Source of the DNA: an uncultured Bacteroidales bacterium
Lineage (GTDB): Bacteria > Bacteroidota > Bacteroidia > Bacteroidales > Muribaculaceae
DNA length: 43,376 nt
NCBI GenBank assembly: GCA_900544535.1
Contig: UQVH01000023.1
Location: forward strand, 1 to 43,376
Direction of reading: 5' to 3'
Notes under the pieces: generated by a model
What the model was told of the DNA's origin: nothing
What the model saw: the letters and a program-made list of their open reading frames with translations, nothing else
Database searches by the model: none
Shown: one piece after another, positions 7,424 through 14,142 of the stretch
Layout of the letters: each line of letters starts with the position of its first letter
Numbering within the stretch: the first letter of the stretch is position 1
Position numbers and translations under genes: made by a program

Positions 7424-8461
7424 ATGGAAGTAAGCAACAATACTGACAACAATCTCTTTGCTGATATTCGGCAAATGATTGAGGCAACAAGGACGCAGGT
7501 CGCTGCGACGGTAAACTCTGCAATGACGCTAATGTATTGGCACATCGGCAACCGCATCAACCGTGAAGTCCTTGGCGGAGAGCGGGCTGCTTACGGCAAG
7601 CAGATTGTGGAAACGTTAGCTCTCAATTTGACCAAAGAATATGGCAAGGGCTTTGACGCTAAGAGTCTTCGCAAGATGATGCAATTTGCATCTGTATTCC
7701 CTGACATTCAAATTGTCGCACCACTGGTGGGACAATTGTCTTGGTCTCATTTCCTGCAAGTTATCCCAATTGATGATGATTTGGCACGCAATTTCTATCT
7801 GACTATGGCGGCTGACCAACGATGGTCAAAACGGACACTGAAAGCCAAAATTGACGGGATGCTTTATGAGCGCACCGCCATTGCCAAGCAGCCTGAGGAA
7901 GTGATATTGCACGATTTGGAGGAACTGCGTGATGAACGGAAAATATCGGCTGATTTGGTTTTTCAGGACCCGTATGTTCTTGATTTTCTCGGAATGCACG
8001 ATAATTACTCGGAAAAAGACCTTGAAAGTGCGATTATTGCTGAGCTCCAGCGGTTCATTACAGAGTTAGGTAATGATTTCGCTTTTCTGGCACGGCAGAA
8101 GCGCATAACAGTCGACAATGAGGATTACTATATCGACCTGCTGTTTTATCACCGTCGTTTACGCTGTCTTGTCGCAATTGATTTGAAACTCGGAAAATTT
8201 CAGGCGGCATATAAAGGACAGATGGACCTGTATCTGCGGTGGCTTGAAAAATATGATATGGCCGATGGAGAAAACAAGCCCATCGGTCTGATACTTTGTG
8301 CCGGAAAAAATGAGGAGCACATCGAGCTGATGCACCTCAACGACAGCAATATCCGTGTCGCGGATTATCTGACAAAACTTCCCGATCGCAAATTGCTTGA
8401 ACAGAAATTGCAACAGGCAATCGAACGAGCCCAACACCGGCTAAACACTACCGGATTATGA
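7424..8461 (+). CDS. YhcG-type PDDEXK nuclease (DUF1016)
   Basis: 345 residues in the usual two-part arrangement. The N-terminal DUF1016 domain (about 10-160) has the segments LMYWHIGNRIN and SWSHFLQVI. The C-terminal domain is a PD-(D/E)xK-like nuclease with Asp near residue 234 in DYYIDLLFYH and AIDLKLGKF near 252-260. Such proteins are often found beside or inside type I restriction loci and other defence islands, but none is visible here, so it is an orphan. A 19-codon ORF (7387-7446) in another frame overlaps its start. Nuclease activity and target are inferred from the family only. Confidence 0.88.
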   Translation: MEVSNNTDNNLFADIRQMIEATRTQVAATVNSAMTLMYWHIGNRINREVLGGERAAYGKQIVETLALNLTKEYGKGFDAKSLRKMMQFASVFPDIQIVAPLVGQLSWSHFLQVIPIDDDLARNFYLTMAADQRWSKRTLKAKIDGMLYERTAIAKQPEEVILHDLEELRDERKISADLVFQDPYVLDFLGMHDNYSEKDLESAIIAELQRFITELGNDFAFLARQKRITVDNEDYYIDLLFYHRRLRCLVAIDLKLGKFQAAYKGQMDLYLRWLEKYDMADGENKPIGLILCAGKNEEHIELMHLNDSNIRVADYLTKLPDRKLLEQKLQQAIERAQHRLNTTGL

Positions 8462-8513
8462 CTAACCTCATCGAAGCGCATTGATTACGAATAATTCAAC
8501 GATTTGCTAAAGT

Positions 8514-8831
8514 ATGTTCAGACAATTGTTTAAGATATTGATACTTGCGATGGCGGCGGTGCTGTCGGGCTGCGCTTCGACAAAGCCGGCGCAGGATGGT
8601 GGCGCCCGGAATGAGAATCTTATAATCTATTATGATGCGGAAGCCGGGAACGGCGATTTGCTTAAGGCGGCTGAAAAATACGGTTCCAGGGTGCTTTATG
8701 TCTACAAGAACATCAACGGTATAGCCGTGACCGTCCCGAATGGCAGGACAGTCACGGACGCTGTGAAGTATTATGAAAAAATTAAGGGCGTTCTGTCAGT
8801 CACGCAGGACCGGAAAATGTATCTCGACTGA
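8514..8831 (+). CDS. Small lipoprotein resembling a subtilisin propeptide/inhibitor I9 domain
   Basis: 105 residues. A lipoprotein signal peptide ends at lipobox VLSGC (Cys20). The mature domain of about 75 residues reads as a beta-alpha-beta-beta-alpha-beta unit: NLIIYYDAE, a helix DLLKAAEKYG, RVLYVYKNINGIAVTVP, a helix TVTDAVKYYEKI and GVLSVTQDRKMYL. The order, the hydrophobic pattern and the closing GVLSVxxDR strongly resemble inhibitor I9 domains, which act as propeptides or inhibitors of subtilisin-like proteases. No protease gene is next to it. The fold assignment is from pattern only, with moderate confidence. Confidence 0.7.
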   Translation: MFRQLFKILILAMAAVLSGCASTKPAQDGGARNENLIIYYDAEAGNGDLLKAAEKYGSRVLYVYKNINGIAVTVPNGRTVTDAVKYYEKIKGVLSVTQDRKMYLD

Positions 8832-8863
8832 CGGAACCCGTTCGCCGGGCAGCGCTTTTCCCA

Positions 8864-9250
8864 TTACCCGGTTATTTCCACATAATTGCCTTCTGGGTCG
8901 GCCACGGCACATTCATAATAGCCGTCGCCCGTAGTCCGGGGGTCGCTCAATATTGTATAGCCGTCTTTTCTGAGCCTTTGTGCCATGTCGTCAACATTCT
9001 CCTTGCATCCGACGGAGATGGCGAAATGTGCCAATCCTTTCAGATCTCCTCGGCTGGCAGGAGCATCTTTGCCGGGTATGTTCATCATTTCAATTCTTGC
9101 GCCTCCATCGTCAAATGAAAGGAAATAAGAACTGAAATTCTTTTTTGGATTGACATACTTGTCATTGCAGATCATGTTGAAATACCGCATATAAAATTTG
9201 CGGAGCAGTTCTATATCCTCGGCCCAGATAGCGATATGGTCAATCTTCAT
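8864..9250 (-). CDS. VOC (glyoxalase/dioxygenase superfamily) protein
   Basis: 128 residues forming two beta-alpha-beta-beta-beta modules. The first starts KIDHIAIWAEDIELLRKFY, the second LAHFAISVGCKENVDDMAQ, and it ends YYECAVADPEGNYVEITG. Candidate metal ligands are His4, a Glu in ARIEMMN, His in GLAHFAIS and Glu near the C-terminus. The superfamily includes glyoxalase I, fosfomycin-modifying enzymes and dioxygenases; the sequence does not decide which. The start overlaps the stop of the upstream acetyltransferase gene by four bases (ATGA), so they are co-translated. Confidence 0.88.
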   Translation of the reverse strand: MKIDHIAIWAEDIELLRKFYMRYFNMICNDKYVNPKKNFSSYFLSFDDGGARIEMMNIPGKDAPASRGDLKGLAHFAISVGCKENVDDMAQRLRKDGYTILSDPRTTGDGYYECAVADPEGNYVEITG

Positions 9251-9807
9251 TCCTTTATTGTTTTTATGACTTTACAGGGATTTCCTACGGCAAGAGAGTA
9301 GGGCGGTATGTCTTTTACAACCACACTTCCGGCCCCGATAACGCAGTTGTCACCGATTTTGACTCCCGGCAATACCGAGACTCCGGCGCCAATCCATACG
9401 TTGTCGCCGACAGTGATTGGGCGGCCATATTCGAGCCCTTTGTTGCGCTCTACGGCATCTATGGGATGTCCGGCTGTATAAAATCCGCAGTTGGGAGCGA
9501 TGAACACATTGTCGCCGAATGTTACCGGCGCCTCGTCAAGGATTACAAGATTGAAGTTGGCGTAAAAATTATTTCCTACGCTGATGTTGTATCCATAATC
9601 ACAGTAGAACGGCTGTTCGATGAGCAATCCCTCTTTGGTCTTACCAAGTATCTTGCGCAACAGAGCCTCGCGGGCCTCCGTCTCACGTGGACGCAATTCG
9701 TTGTAATCGCGGCATAATTCCTTGCATTCCAATCGCTCGGCTATAAGAGCCGGGTCGTTGTTGGCATCGTATATCATGCCCGCGAGCATTTTATACTTTT
9801 CTGTCAT
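9247..9807 (-). CDS. Sugar O-acetyltransferase (maltose/galactoside acetyltransferase, Maa/LacA type)
   Basis: 186 residues, the family's normal length. The N-terminal Mac domain starts TEKYKMLAGMIYDANNDPAL; it is followed by a left-handed beta-helix with the catalytic-site segment FYTAGHPID (His near 115) and the acetyl-CoA-binding coil VWIGAGVSVLPGVKIGDNCVIGAGSVV, seen as repeats, then PPYSLAVGNPCKVIK. It should transfer acetyl from acetyl-CoA to sugars. A minus-strand promoter is at 9841-9872. Confidence 0.92.
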   Translation of the reverse strand: MTEKYKMLAGMIYDANNDPALIAERLECKELCRDYNELRPRETEAREALLRKILGKTKEGLLIEQPFYCDYGYNISVGNNFYANFNLVILDEAPVTFGDNVFIAPNCGFYTAGHPIDAVERNKGLEYGRPITVGDNVWIGAGVSVLPGVKIGDNCVIGAGSVVVKDIPPYSLAVGNPCKVIKTIKE

Positions 9808-9808
9808 A

Positions 9809-9840
9809 GTTGTATATAACCATTTGTTTGATTAACTTTG
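9809..9840 (+). promoter_or_regulatory. Candidate plus-strand promoter of a small unit
   Basis: GTTG (9809-9812), 20 bases, then TAACTTTG (9833-9840) matches the Bacteroidota promoter. Its -7 box is one half of the 18-bp palindrome TTAACTTTGCAAAGTTAA (9832-9849); the other half is the -7 box of the opposite promoter. Chance symmetry cannot be excluded. Confidence 0.4.
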
Positions 9841-9872
9841 CAAAGTTAACAGTCTAAACAACAATTGGCAAT
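9841..9872 (-). promoter_or_regulatory. Promoter of the sugar O-acetyltransferase/VOC pair
   Basis: Minus strand ATTG (9869-9872), 20 bases, TAACTTTG (9841-9848). The start codon at 9807 is 34 bases downstream. It abuts the opposing candidate promoter, and the palindrome across both -7 boxes could be an operator. Confidence 0.55.
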
Positions 9873-9972
9873 GGTCAGAAATAACCATTTTACAGCGAAT
9901 AGGAAAGAACTCGACAGATTGCTCCGCACCGAAAGCGAGTCAGGCTGTTGTGTCCATTTGTCGGATAGCTAA
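9871..9972 (+). CDS. Possible 33-residue small protein
   Basis: ATG at 9871 opens 33 codons ending TAA at 9970-9972, starting MVRNNHFTANRKELDRLLR and ending CCVHLSDS. It lies about 30 bases after the candidate plus-strand promoter and is followed at once by a hairpin (9975-9998) with TTTCTT. The middle could form a short amphipathic helix. I recognise no family. It may be a real small gene, or the remnant of a regulator once divergent from the acetyltransferase. It exists as an ORF; whether it is expressed is uncertain. Confidence 0.25.
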   Translation: MVRNNHFTANRKELDRLLRTESESGCCVHLSDS

Positions 9973-9973
9973 G

Positions 9974-10480
9974 TCAATGGGGCTGCTTTAGCCCATTGTT
10001 TCTTGCTCTTGTCAGCTCGATAGCCTCTTTGCCGGTGATGCTTTCGATGGTGATTCTGATGATACAGACGGCCTTTATGAATCGTGAAATTTCGGCGTCG
10101 GGATCGATTCCGGGACTGTATTTTTCTCCTAATAATCTGAGGACCTCGATCTTTTCATCAATTTGGTCAATAAACTGAGCCTTACCGAAAACAATGACGC
10201 TGCGGAAATAGGAAGTAAATTCGGCGGGTATAATATCATCTTTGTCAACTATGCACAGTGAGCATTTGGGATTGCTCCGCAAGGCATCAATTTTATGTCC
10301 CTGCGCTGCGGAATGTATATAAATCGATGTCCCGTCATAAACATAATTTATAGGAACGGCATAGGGGTAATTATCGTCTCCTGACACCGCGAGTATGCAA
10401 TATTTGCCTTGCCGAAGTATCTTTTCGGCCTCTGTCTGTGGAATTTCCTGCTTGAATCGCCGCATAGTCCGTGTCATCAA
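9974..10480 (-). CDS. Pyridoxamine 5'-phosphate oxidase-family flavoprotein (NimA-like)
   Basis: 168 residues. The N-terminus carries the NimA-like pattern RRFKQEIPQTEAEKILRQGKYC, then LAVSGDDNYPYAVPINYVYDG and IYIHSAAQGHKIDALRSNPKCSL, the FMN-binding split barrel typical of this family. Members include NimA, linked to 5-nitroimidazole resistance, and many uncharacterised FMN or heme-binding proteins; resistance cannot be claimed from sequence. It overlaps the upstream SMR transporter gene by four bases, so the pair is co-translated. A hairpin overlapping its stop (9975-9998) may end both this unit and a small plus-strand one. Confidence 0.88.
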   Translation of the reverse strand: MMTRTMRRFKQEIPQTEAEKILRQGKYCILAVSGDDNYPYAVPINYVYDGTSIYIHSAAQGHKIDALRSNPKCSLCIVDKDDIIPAEFTSYFRSVIVFGKAQFIDQIDEKIEVLRLLGEKYSPGIDPDAEISRFIKAVCIIRITIESITGKEAIELTRARNNGLKQPH

Positions 10481-10800
10481 GCCAGTACTTTAAGTCCGAT
10501 TATTGACAATATGAGGGTAGTGATGAAGAACAGGCGCCAGAATGTGGCGGGTTCATTGAAAAACACTATGCCGACGATGACAGCGCCTACCGCTCCGATG
10601 CCGGTCCAGATGGGATAGACCGTGCCGATAGGGAGCCTCTCGGCGGCTTTTGCCATAAGATACATGCTCAGTGAGAGTGCGGCGAGAAAGCCTGCCCACC
10701 ACCAGATCTGTTCCTGTCCCGTGGCTGTCTTTGTTTTGCCGAGGCAGAATGTGAAGCCGACCTCCATCAGTCCGGCCAAGATAAGTATAATCCAGTTCAT
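10477..10800 (-). CDS. SMR-family exporter (SugE/Gdx type)
   Basis: 107 residues with four membrane helices, the standard small multidrug resistance size. The essential Glu is in AGLMEVGFTFCLGK (Glu12), and LPIGTVYPIWTGIGAVGAV matches the SugE/Gdx subgroup rather than EmrE. Gdx proteins export guanidinium, others quaternary ammonium compounds; they act as dual-topology dimers. No guanidine riboswitch was recognised in the 264-base region upstream, which holds a minus-strand -7 box (TAATTTTG, 10899-10906) but no clear -33 box. Translationally coupled to the NimA-like gene. Confidence 0.88.
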   Translation of the reverse strand: MNWIILILAGLMEVGFTFCLGKTKTATGQEQIWWWAGFLAALSLSMYLMAKAAERLPIGTVYPIWTGIGAVGAVIVGIVFFNEPATFWRLFFITTLILSIIGLKVLA

Positions 10801-10992
10801 AAAAAAGACTGTTTATCGGTTATCCGGTTCGAGGGCTGCAAGCAATCGGCTTATAGTTTTATCAGCAAGATTCTCGGCGTCTCCTTCCAAGGTTTCTGCA
10901 AAATTACGAAATTTTCAAAAAAATCGGGGTTATAATTGTTTGAAAATCTGCAAAAGTAATAAAAAGGTTACTATCGGAGCTGAAAGTAACTT

Positions 10993-11024
10993 CTTGACAT
11001 GCATTAAATTCCGTTGTAATTTTG
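10993..11024 (+). promoter_or_regulatory. Promoter of the cupin gene
   Basis: CTTG (10993-10996), 20 bases, TAATTTTG (11017-11024) fits the Bacteroidota consensus. The cupin ATG at 11066 is 41 bases downstream. Confidence 0.6.
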
Positions 11025-11065
11025 TAGCAGAAAACAAAATTGACAACTTCTAATTAAACATTACG

Positions 11066-11515
11066 ATGAAACAGATTCAGAATCTCTCGAAAGCGGAAAA
11101 TTACAGTGCTATAAATCTCGGCAAGTTCGCTGACATCAAGGACTATGTGCTTGAACTCGGCCCGGAAATCCGGATTCCCGGAAAGGTGTTCGGTGGAGCG
11201 GCGCTCGGTGCGACAGGCGGCGAATTTTCGTTTCAGGTTTTCGCTCCGGGTCAGGAGACCGGTTTCCTGCATACCCATAAGAATCATGAGGAGCTTTATT
11301 TTTTCCTTAAAGGCAGCGGTGAGTTTCAGGTCGACGGCAAAGTCTTCCCGGTTAAGGAGGGTAGTGTGGTGCGCGTGGCTCCTGCAGGCAAGCGTTCGGT
11401 GCGCAACAATGGTCCGGAACCGCTCGTGATGCTCTGTGTGCAGTATCGCGGCAACACTTTCACTGCCGATGACGCAGCTGACGGCGACATTCTGGCCGAA
11501 CCAGTGAAGTGGTAA
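11066..11515 (+). CDS. Cupin-domain protein
   Basis: 149 residues with a single cupin barrel. Motif 1 is FLHTHKNHEELYFFLKGSGEF and motif 2 is PAGKRSVRNNGPEPLVMLCV; His-x-His and Glu provide a plausible metal site, but the usual His of motif 2 is replaced (AGKRSVRN), so metal binding may be incomplete. An N-terminal segment of about 45 residues precedes the barrel. The substrate is unknown. It has its own promoter and is followed by a strong hairpin shared with the convergent carbonic anhydrase gene. Confidence 0.88.
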   Translation: MKQIQNLSKAENYSAINLGKFADIKDYVLELGPEIRIPGKVFGGAALGATGGEFSFQVFAPGQETGFLHTHKNHEELYFFLKGSGEFQVDGKVFPVKEGSVVRVAPAGKRSVRNNGPEPLVMLCVQYRGNTFTADDAADGDILAEPVKW

Positions 11516-11529
11516 AACGACATTTCGGC

Positions 11530-11577
11530 AAAAACGACAGGAGGGTGCATCAAGATCACGATGCACCCTCCTGTCGT
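11530..11577 (-). terminator. Terminator between cupin and beta-carbonic anhydrase genes
   Basis: A perfect 18-bp stem, 11534-11551 with 11560-11577, closes an 8-base loop and is followed on the minus strand by TTTTT. It ends the minus-strand operon that finishes with beta-carbonic anhydrase, and may also stop cupin transcription from the other side. Confidence 0.8.
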
Positions 11578-11637
11578 AGGTTATATCTTGCTATTGCTGC
11601 GGCTTACAGTCCGCAGTCCGCCGAGAGCGGCTATGGA

Positions 11638-12177
11638 TCAGAGGCTTTCGAGACGACCGGTTTCAGAGTCCATGATGTAGCCGGCCACGCGGACGTCTTT
11701 GGGCATCAGCGGGTGGTTGCGGACGAGGTCGACGGTCTCGCCGACGGCTTCAGCTGTGTCCGAAAAGCCGTGGAGCCAGCTGTTTAGATCGATGCCGCAG
11801 TGGCGCATGAGCGAGATGTGTTCTTCGTCGACTCCGCGCTCACGCATCAGGCCGAGCATTTCCTCGGCGTCCATTCCCTGCACGCCGCAGCCGGTGTGGC
11901 CGATAACCATCACTTCGTTGACACCGAGCTCATAGATGGCCACAAGCAGGGAGCGCATGGTCGAGTCGAAGGGGTTGGTGATGGTGCCTCCGGCGTTTTT
12001 GATCATCTTGACATCACCGTTTTTTATGCCCAGGGCCGCGGGCAGCAGTTCGACGAGGCGGGTGTCCATGCAGGTCACGATCGCAATGCGCTTGTCGGGA
12101 TATTTCGAGGTCCGGAAGCGCCGGTAGCCCTCAGACTCCACAAACTCACGGTTATATTTCAGAATTTCGTCTATCAT
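11638..12177 (-). CDS. Beta-carbonic anhydrase
   Basis: The start is set at the ATG at 12177 (MIDEILKYNREFVE, 179 residues); the longer frame to 12477 runs through the upstream gene and lacks family resemblance. Zinc ligands Cys36, His94 and Cys97 and the Asp38-Arg40 dyad are intact in VTCMDTR and IGHTGCG. It interconverts CO2 and bicarbonate in the cytosol. It is a short, plant/Cab-type beta enzyme. It lies only 25 bases after the nucleotidyltransferase gene, so it is probably transcribed at the end of the polysaccharide operon; a strong terminator follows. Confidence 0.92.
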   Translation of the reverse strand: MIDEILKYNREFVESEGYRRFRTSKYPDKRIAIVTCMDTRLVELLPAALGIKNGDVKMIKNAGGTITNPFDSTMRSLLVAIYELGVNEVMVIGHTGCGVQGMDAEEMLGLMRERGVDEEHISLMRHCGIDLNSWLHGFSDTAEAVGETVDLVRNHPLMPKDVRVAGYIMDSETGRLESL

Positions 12178-12202
12178 GATGGAAAAACTTGGGTTAATAT
12201 CG

Positions 12203-12934
12203 TTATTTGAACCGTTCCTGGGCTTCACGATAGGAATCGAGCGATCCGATGTCAAAACGTCCCGCCGGCATCGGCCATGCGTGGAGAGTTGTGATTTCGG
12301 CAAGATAGTGGGCCAGGTTACCCGGTGCGTCGAAACCACAACCGTGTGACATACATTCGCGGATGAGCGGGAGATCTTTGTGGGAATAAATATAGAAGGG
12401 GGGAACAGCCCAGTTGGAAACCGGTTTTTCAGGTTTCTCCTGCATTTCAAGGACTCGCATGTTTTTGTCAACCGCAATCACTCCGGTGCGTTGAAGGCGT
12501 CTCAGTTCAGGCTCGTGGTGACACATGATCACCGATGAGCCTTTTTCCTTGAAGTAATCGACAAAACCGCGCATGGAAAATTCAAGGATATTGTCGGCGG
12601 CGAGAACCATTATATCGTCATTTATTGCGCACTGTTCCAATGCGAGAAGCAGATCGCGGACGGCGCCGAGGCGCGTCTCGTTGGATACAGTACCGTCGTC
12701 GATGATTCTGATTGGTTTGGTGTAGGAGACTGTCGACAGCCATTCCTCGAAAATTGGGGCAAAACGGTGGTTAGTGACTATTATGTGCGAATCAATGTCA
12801 GTGAGCGGGTCGATGTCGTCGAGCATACGTTCAAGTATGTTGCGCGACCCAATCTTGAGAAGCGGTTTGGGGAAGTTCTCGGTTAGCGGATATAGGCGTG
12901 TGGCATATCCGGCGGCAATGATTATATTTTTCAT
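12203..12934 (-). CDS. Sugar-1-phosphate nucleotidyltransferase
   Basis: 243 residues, a single Rossmann-like NTP-transferase domain. The N-terminal IIIAAGYATRLYPLTENFPKP is the nucleotide-binding signature (usually GxGTRLxPLT; here the second Gly is Ala), followed by VLAADNIL for the metal site, and EMQEKPEKP and GRFDIGSLDSY, typical of glucose-1-phosphate thymidylyl/uridylyltransferase relatives. It overlaps the GHMP kinase gene by four bases, so the two probably form a salvage pair that phosphorylates a free sugar and then activates it as a nucleotide sugar. Nucleotide and sugar specificity are not readable. Confidence 0.88.
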   Translation of the reverse strand: MKNIIIAAGYATRLYPLTENFPKPLLKIGSRNILERMLDDIDPLTDIDSHIIVTNHRFAPIFEEWLSTVSYTKPIRIIDDGTVSNETRLGAVRDLLLALEQCAINDDIMVLAADNILEFSMRGFVDYFKEKGSSVIMCHHEPELRRLQRTGVIAVDKNMRVLEMQEKPEKPVSNWAVPPFYIYSHKDLPLIRECMSHGCGFDAPGNLAHYLAEITTLHAWPMPAGRFDIGSLDSYREAQERFK

Positions 12935-14124
12935 AAAAAATCTACTCCGTTTGCGGGATTACAGAAGAAAATTTCGAATGAGTCTTTATATTGCGGATAT
13001 TCTTTGAGATATTCCTGAGTGACGAAATTGCGGATTTCCTCTTCCTTTTCAGGATCAACGAGAGCGATGCAAGCGCCCTTGAATTCGGCACCGCTGAAAC
13101 GGCCTCCGTAGATGCCCGGAGTGCGGCGCATGATGCGATAGATGGATATCAATTCCGGCGAGCCGCATTCGTAGTTGTTCATCGAGCTTTCACAGCTTTC
13201 GAAGACGCACTGCCCGAAATTTTCAATATCGCCTTCCTCCCAAGCTTTTACGCCTTCGCTGACGCGGTCGCATTCGGTGAAGAAATGACGGGCGCGGCGC
13301 GCGAATCGTTCCGGCATACGGTCGGCATACTGTTCGAATGTCTCTTCGTCGACATCGCGCAGCCTCGTGTCCGGTAGCTCTTTAAGGTGTTCTCCTTCAT
13401 AAGCCTGAACGATCCATGCCGCCGTCTTGCATTCGGAGACGCGGAGATTGTAATCGGTTCCGGTGAGCTTGCGTGTGACCCCCGAAAAGAAGATGCCGAG
13501 CCGGAAGGGGAGCGGTTTGGGAGTCTCGCCGCCAAAGGGTATGAGACGGTGTTCGCCGGTTTCGGTGTCAAGAAAAAGCAATTTGTCGGATTCGCAAAGC
13601 ACAACACAGGCCTGATCGAGGACTCCGTTGTTCAGCCCGACATATTGACGCTCGGCAATCGAGGCATAATTTATGATCTGTTGGCGGGTGAGACCGAGGG
13701 AATTGACTTTGTCAATCGCCATTACGAAGCCGCAGAGCAATGCGGCGGAAGAAGAAAGGCCACCTATCGGCATGGAGCCTTTCACGATGCCGCGCACACC
13801 TTTTTCAAGCCGAAAATCCTGCTGCAACGCCCAGACGGCTCCGCGCAGATAATCGCCCCAGTTTCCCTGTTTTTCCTCGACGGGACGCTGGACGTTGAAC
13901 GTCGTAAGTCCCTCGAATGAAAGCGATGCCATCTCGACTTTTCCGGTATCGGTAGCCGAAAATAGGAACTCAATACCGGAATCGAAGGCAAACCCGGTTA
14001 CGAGTCCGTGCTGATGGTCGACATGTGCGCCCAGCGGACATATACGGTAAGGCGCAAATAATTGATAAAGAGCATCACCCTTCCCGAAGAAAGTGCGATA
14101 AGCGGTGAAGAGATCGGAAGTCAT
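12931..14124 (-). CDS. GHMP sugar kinase, galactokinase family, galacturonokinase-like
   Basis: 397 residues. The galactokinase signature is present in an unusual form, PYRICPLGAHVDHQHG (25-40), along with the phosphate loop GGLSSSAALL (121-130) and the C-terminal GGRFSGAEFKG. Canonical galactokinases read GRVNLIGEHTDY at the first motif; the PYRICPLGAHxDHQ form is what I recall from plant galacturonokinase. The protein should phosphorylate the C1 hydroxyl of galactose or galacturonate. It overlaps the nucleotidyltransferase gene and lies within a polysaccharide operon, suggesting UDP-sugar supply for the polymer. The family is certain, the sugar is not. Confidence 0.88.
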   Translation of the reverse strand: MTSDLFTAYRTFFGKGDALYQLFAPYRICPLGAHVDHQHGLVTGFAFDSGIEFLFSATDTGKVEMASLSFEGLTTFNVQRPVEEKQGNWGDYLRGAVWALQQDFRLEKGVRGIVKGSMPIGGLSSSAALLCGFVMAIDKVNSLGLTRQQIINYASIAERQYVGLNNGVLDQACVVLCESDKLLFLDTETGEHRLIPFGGETPKPLPFRLGIFFSGVTRKLTGTDYNLRVSECKTAAWIVQAYEGEHLKELPDTRLRDVDEETFEQYADRMPERFARRARHFFTECDRVSEGVKAWEEGDIENFGQCVFESCESSMNNYECGSPELISIYRIMRRTPGIYGGRFSGAEFKGACIALVDPEKEEEIRNFVTQEYLKEYPQYKDSFEIFFCNPANGVDFL

Positions 14125-14142
14125 TAATATGCTTTATTCTGT

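Noticed and set aside
10801..11065. Guanidine riboswitch upstream of the SugE/Gdx-like gene
   Set aside because: No paired ACGR-loop hairpins or ykkC-like conserved core could be found in the leader.
12178..12477. 100-residue N-terminal extension of beta-carbonic anhydrase
   Set aside because: It overlaps the nucleotidyltransferase coding region in another frame and lacks family resemblance; the ATG at 12177 gives the normal length.
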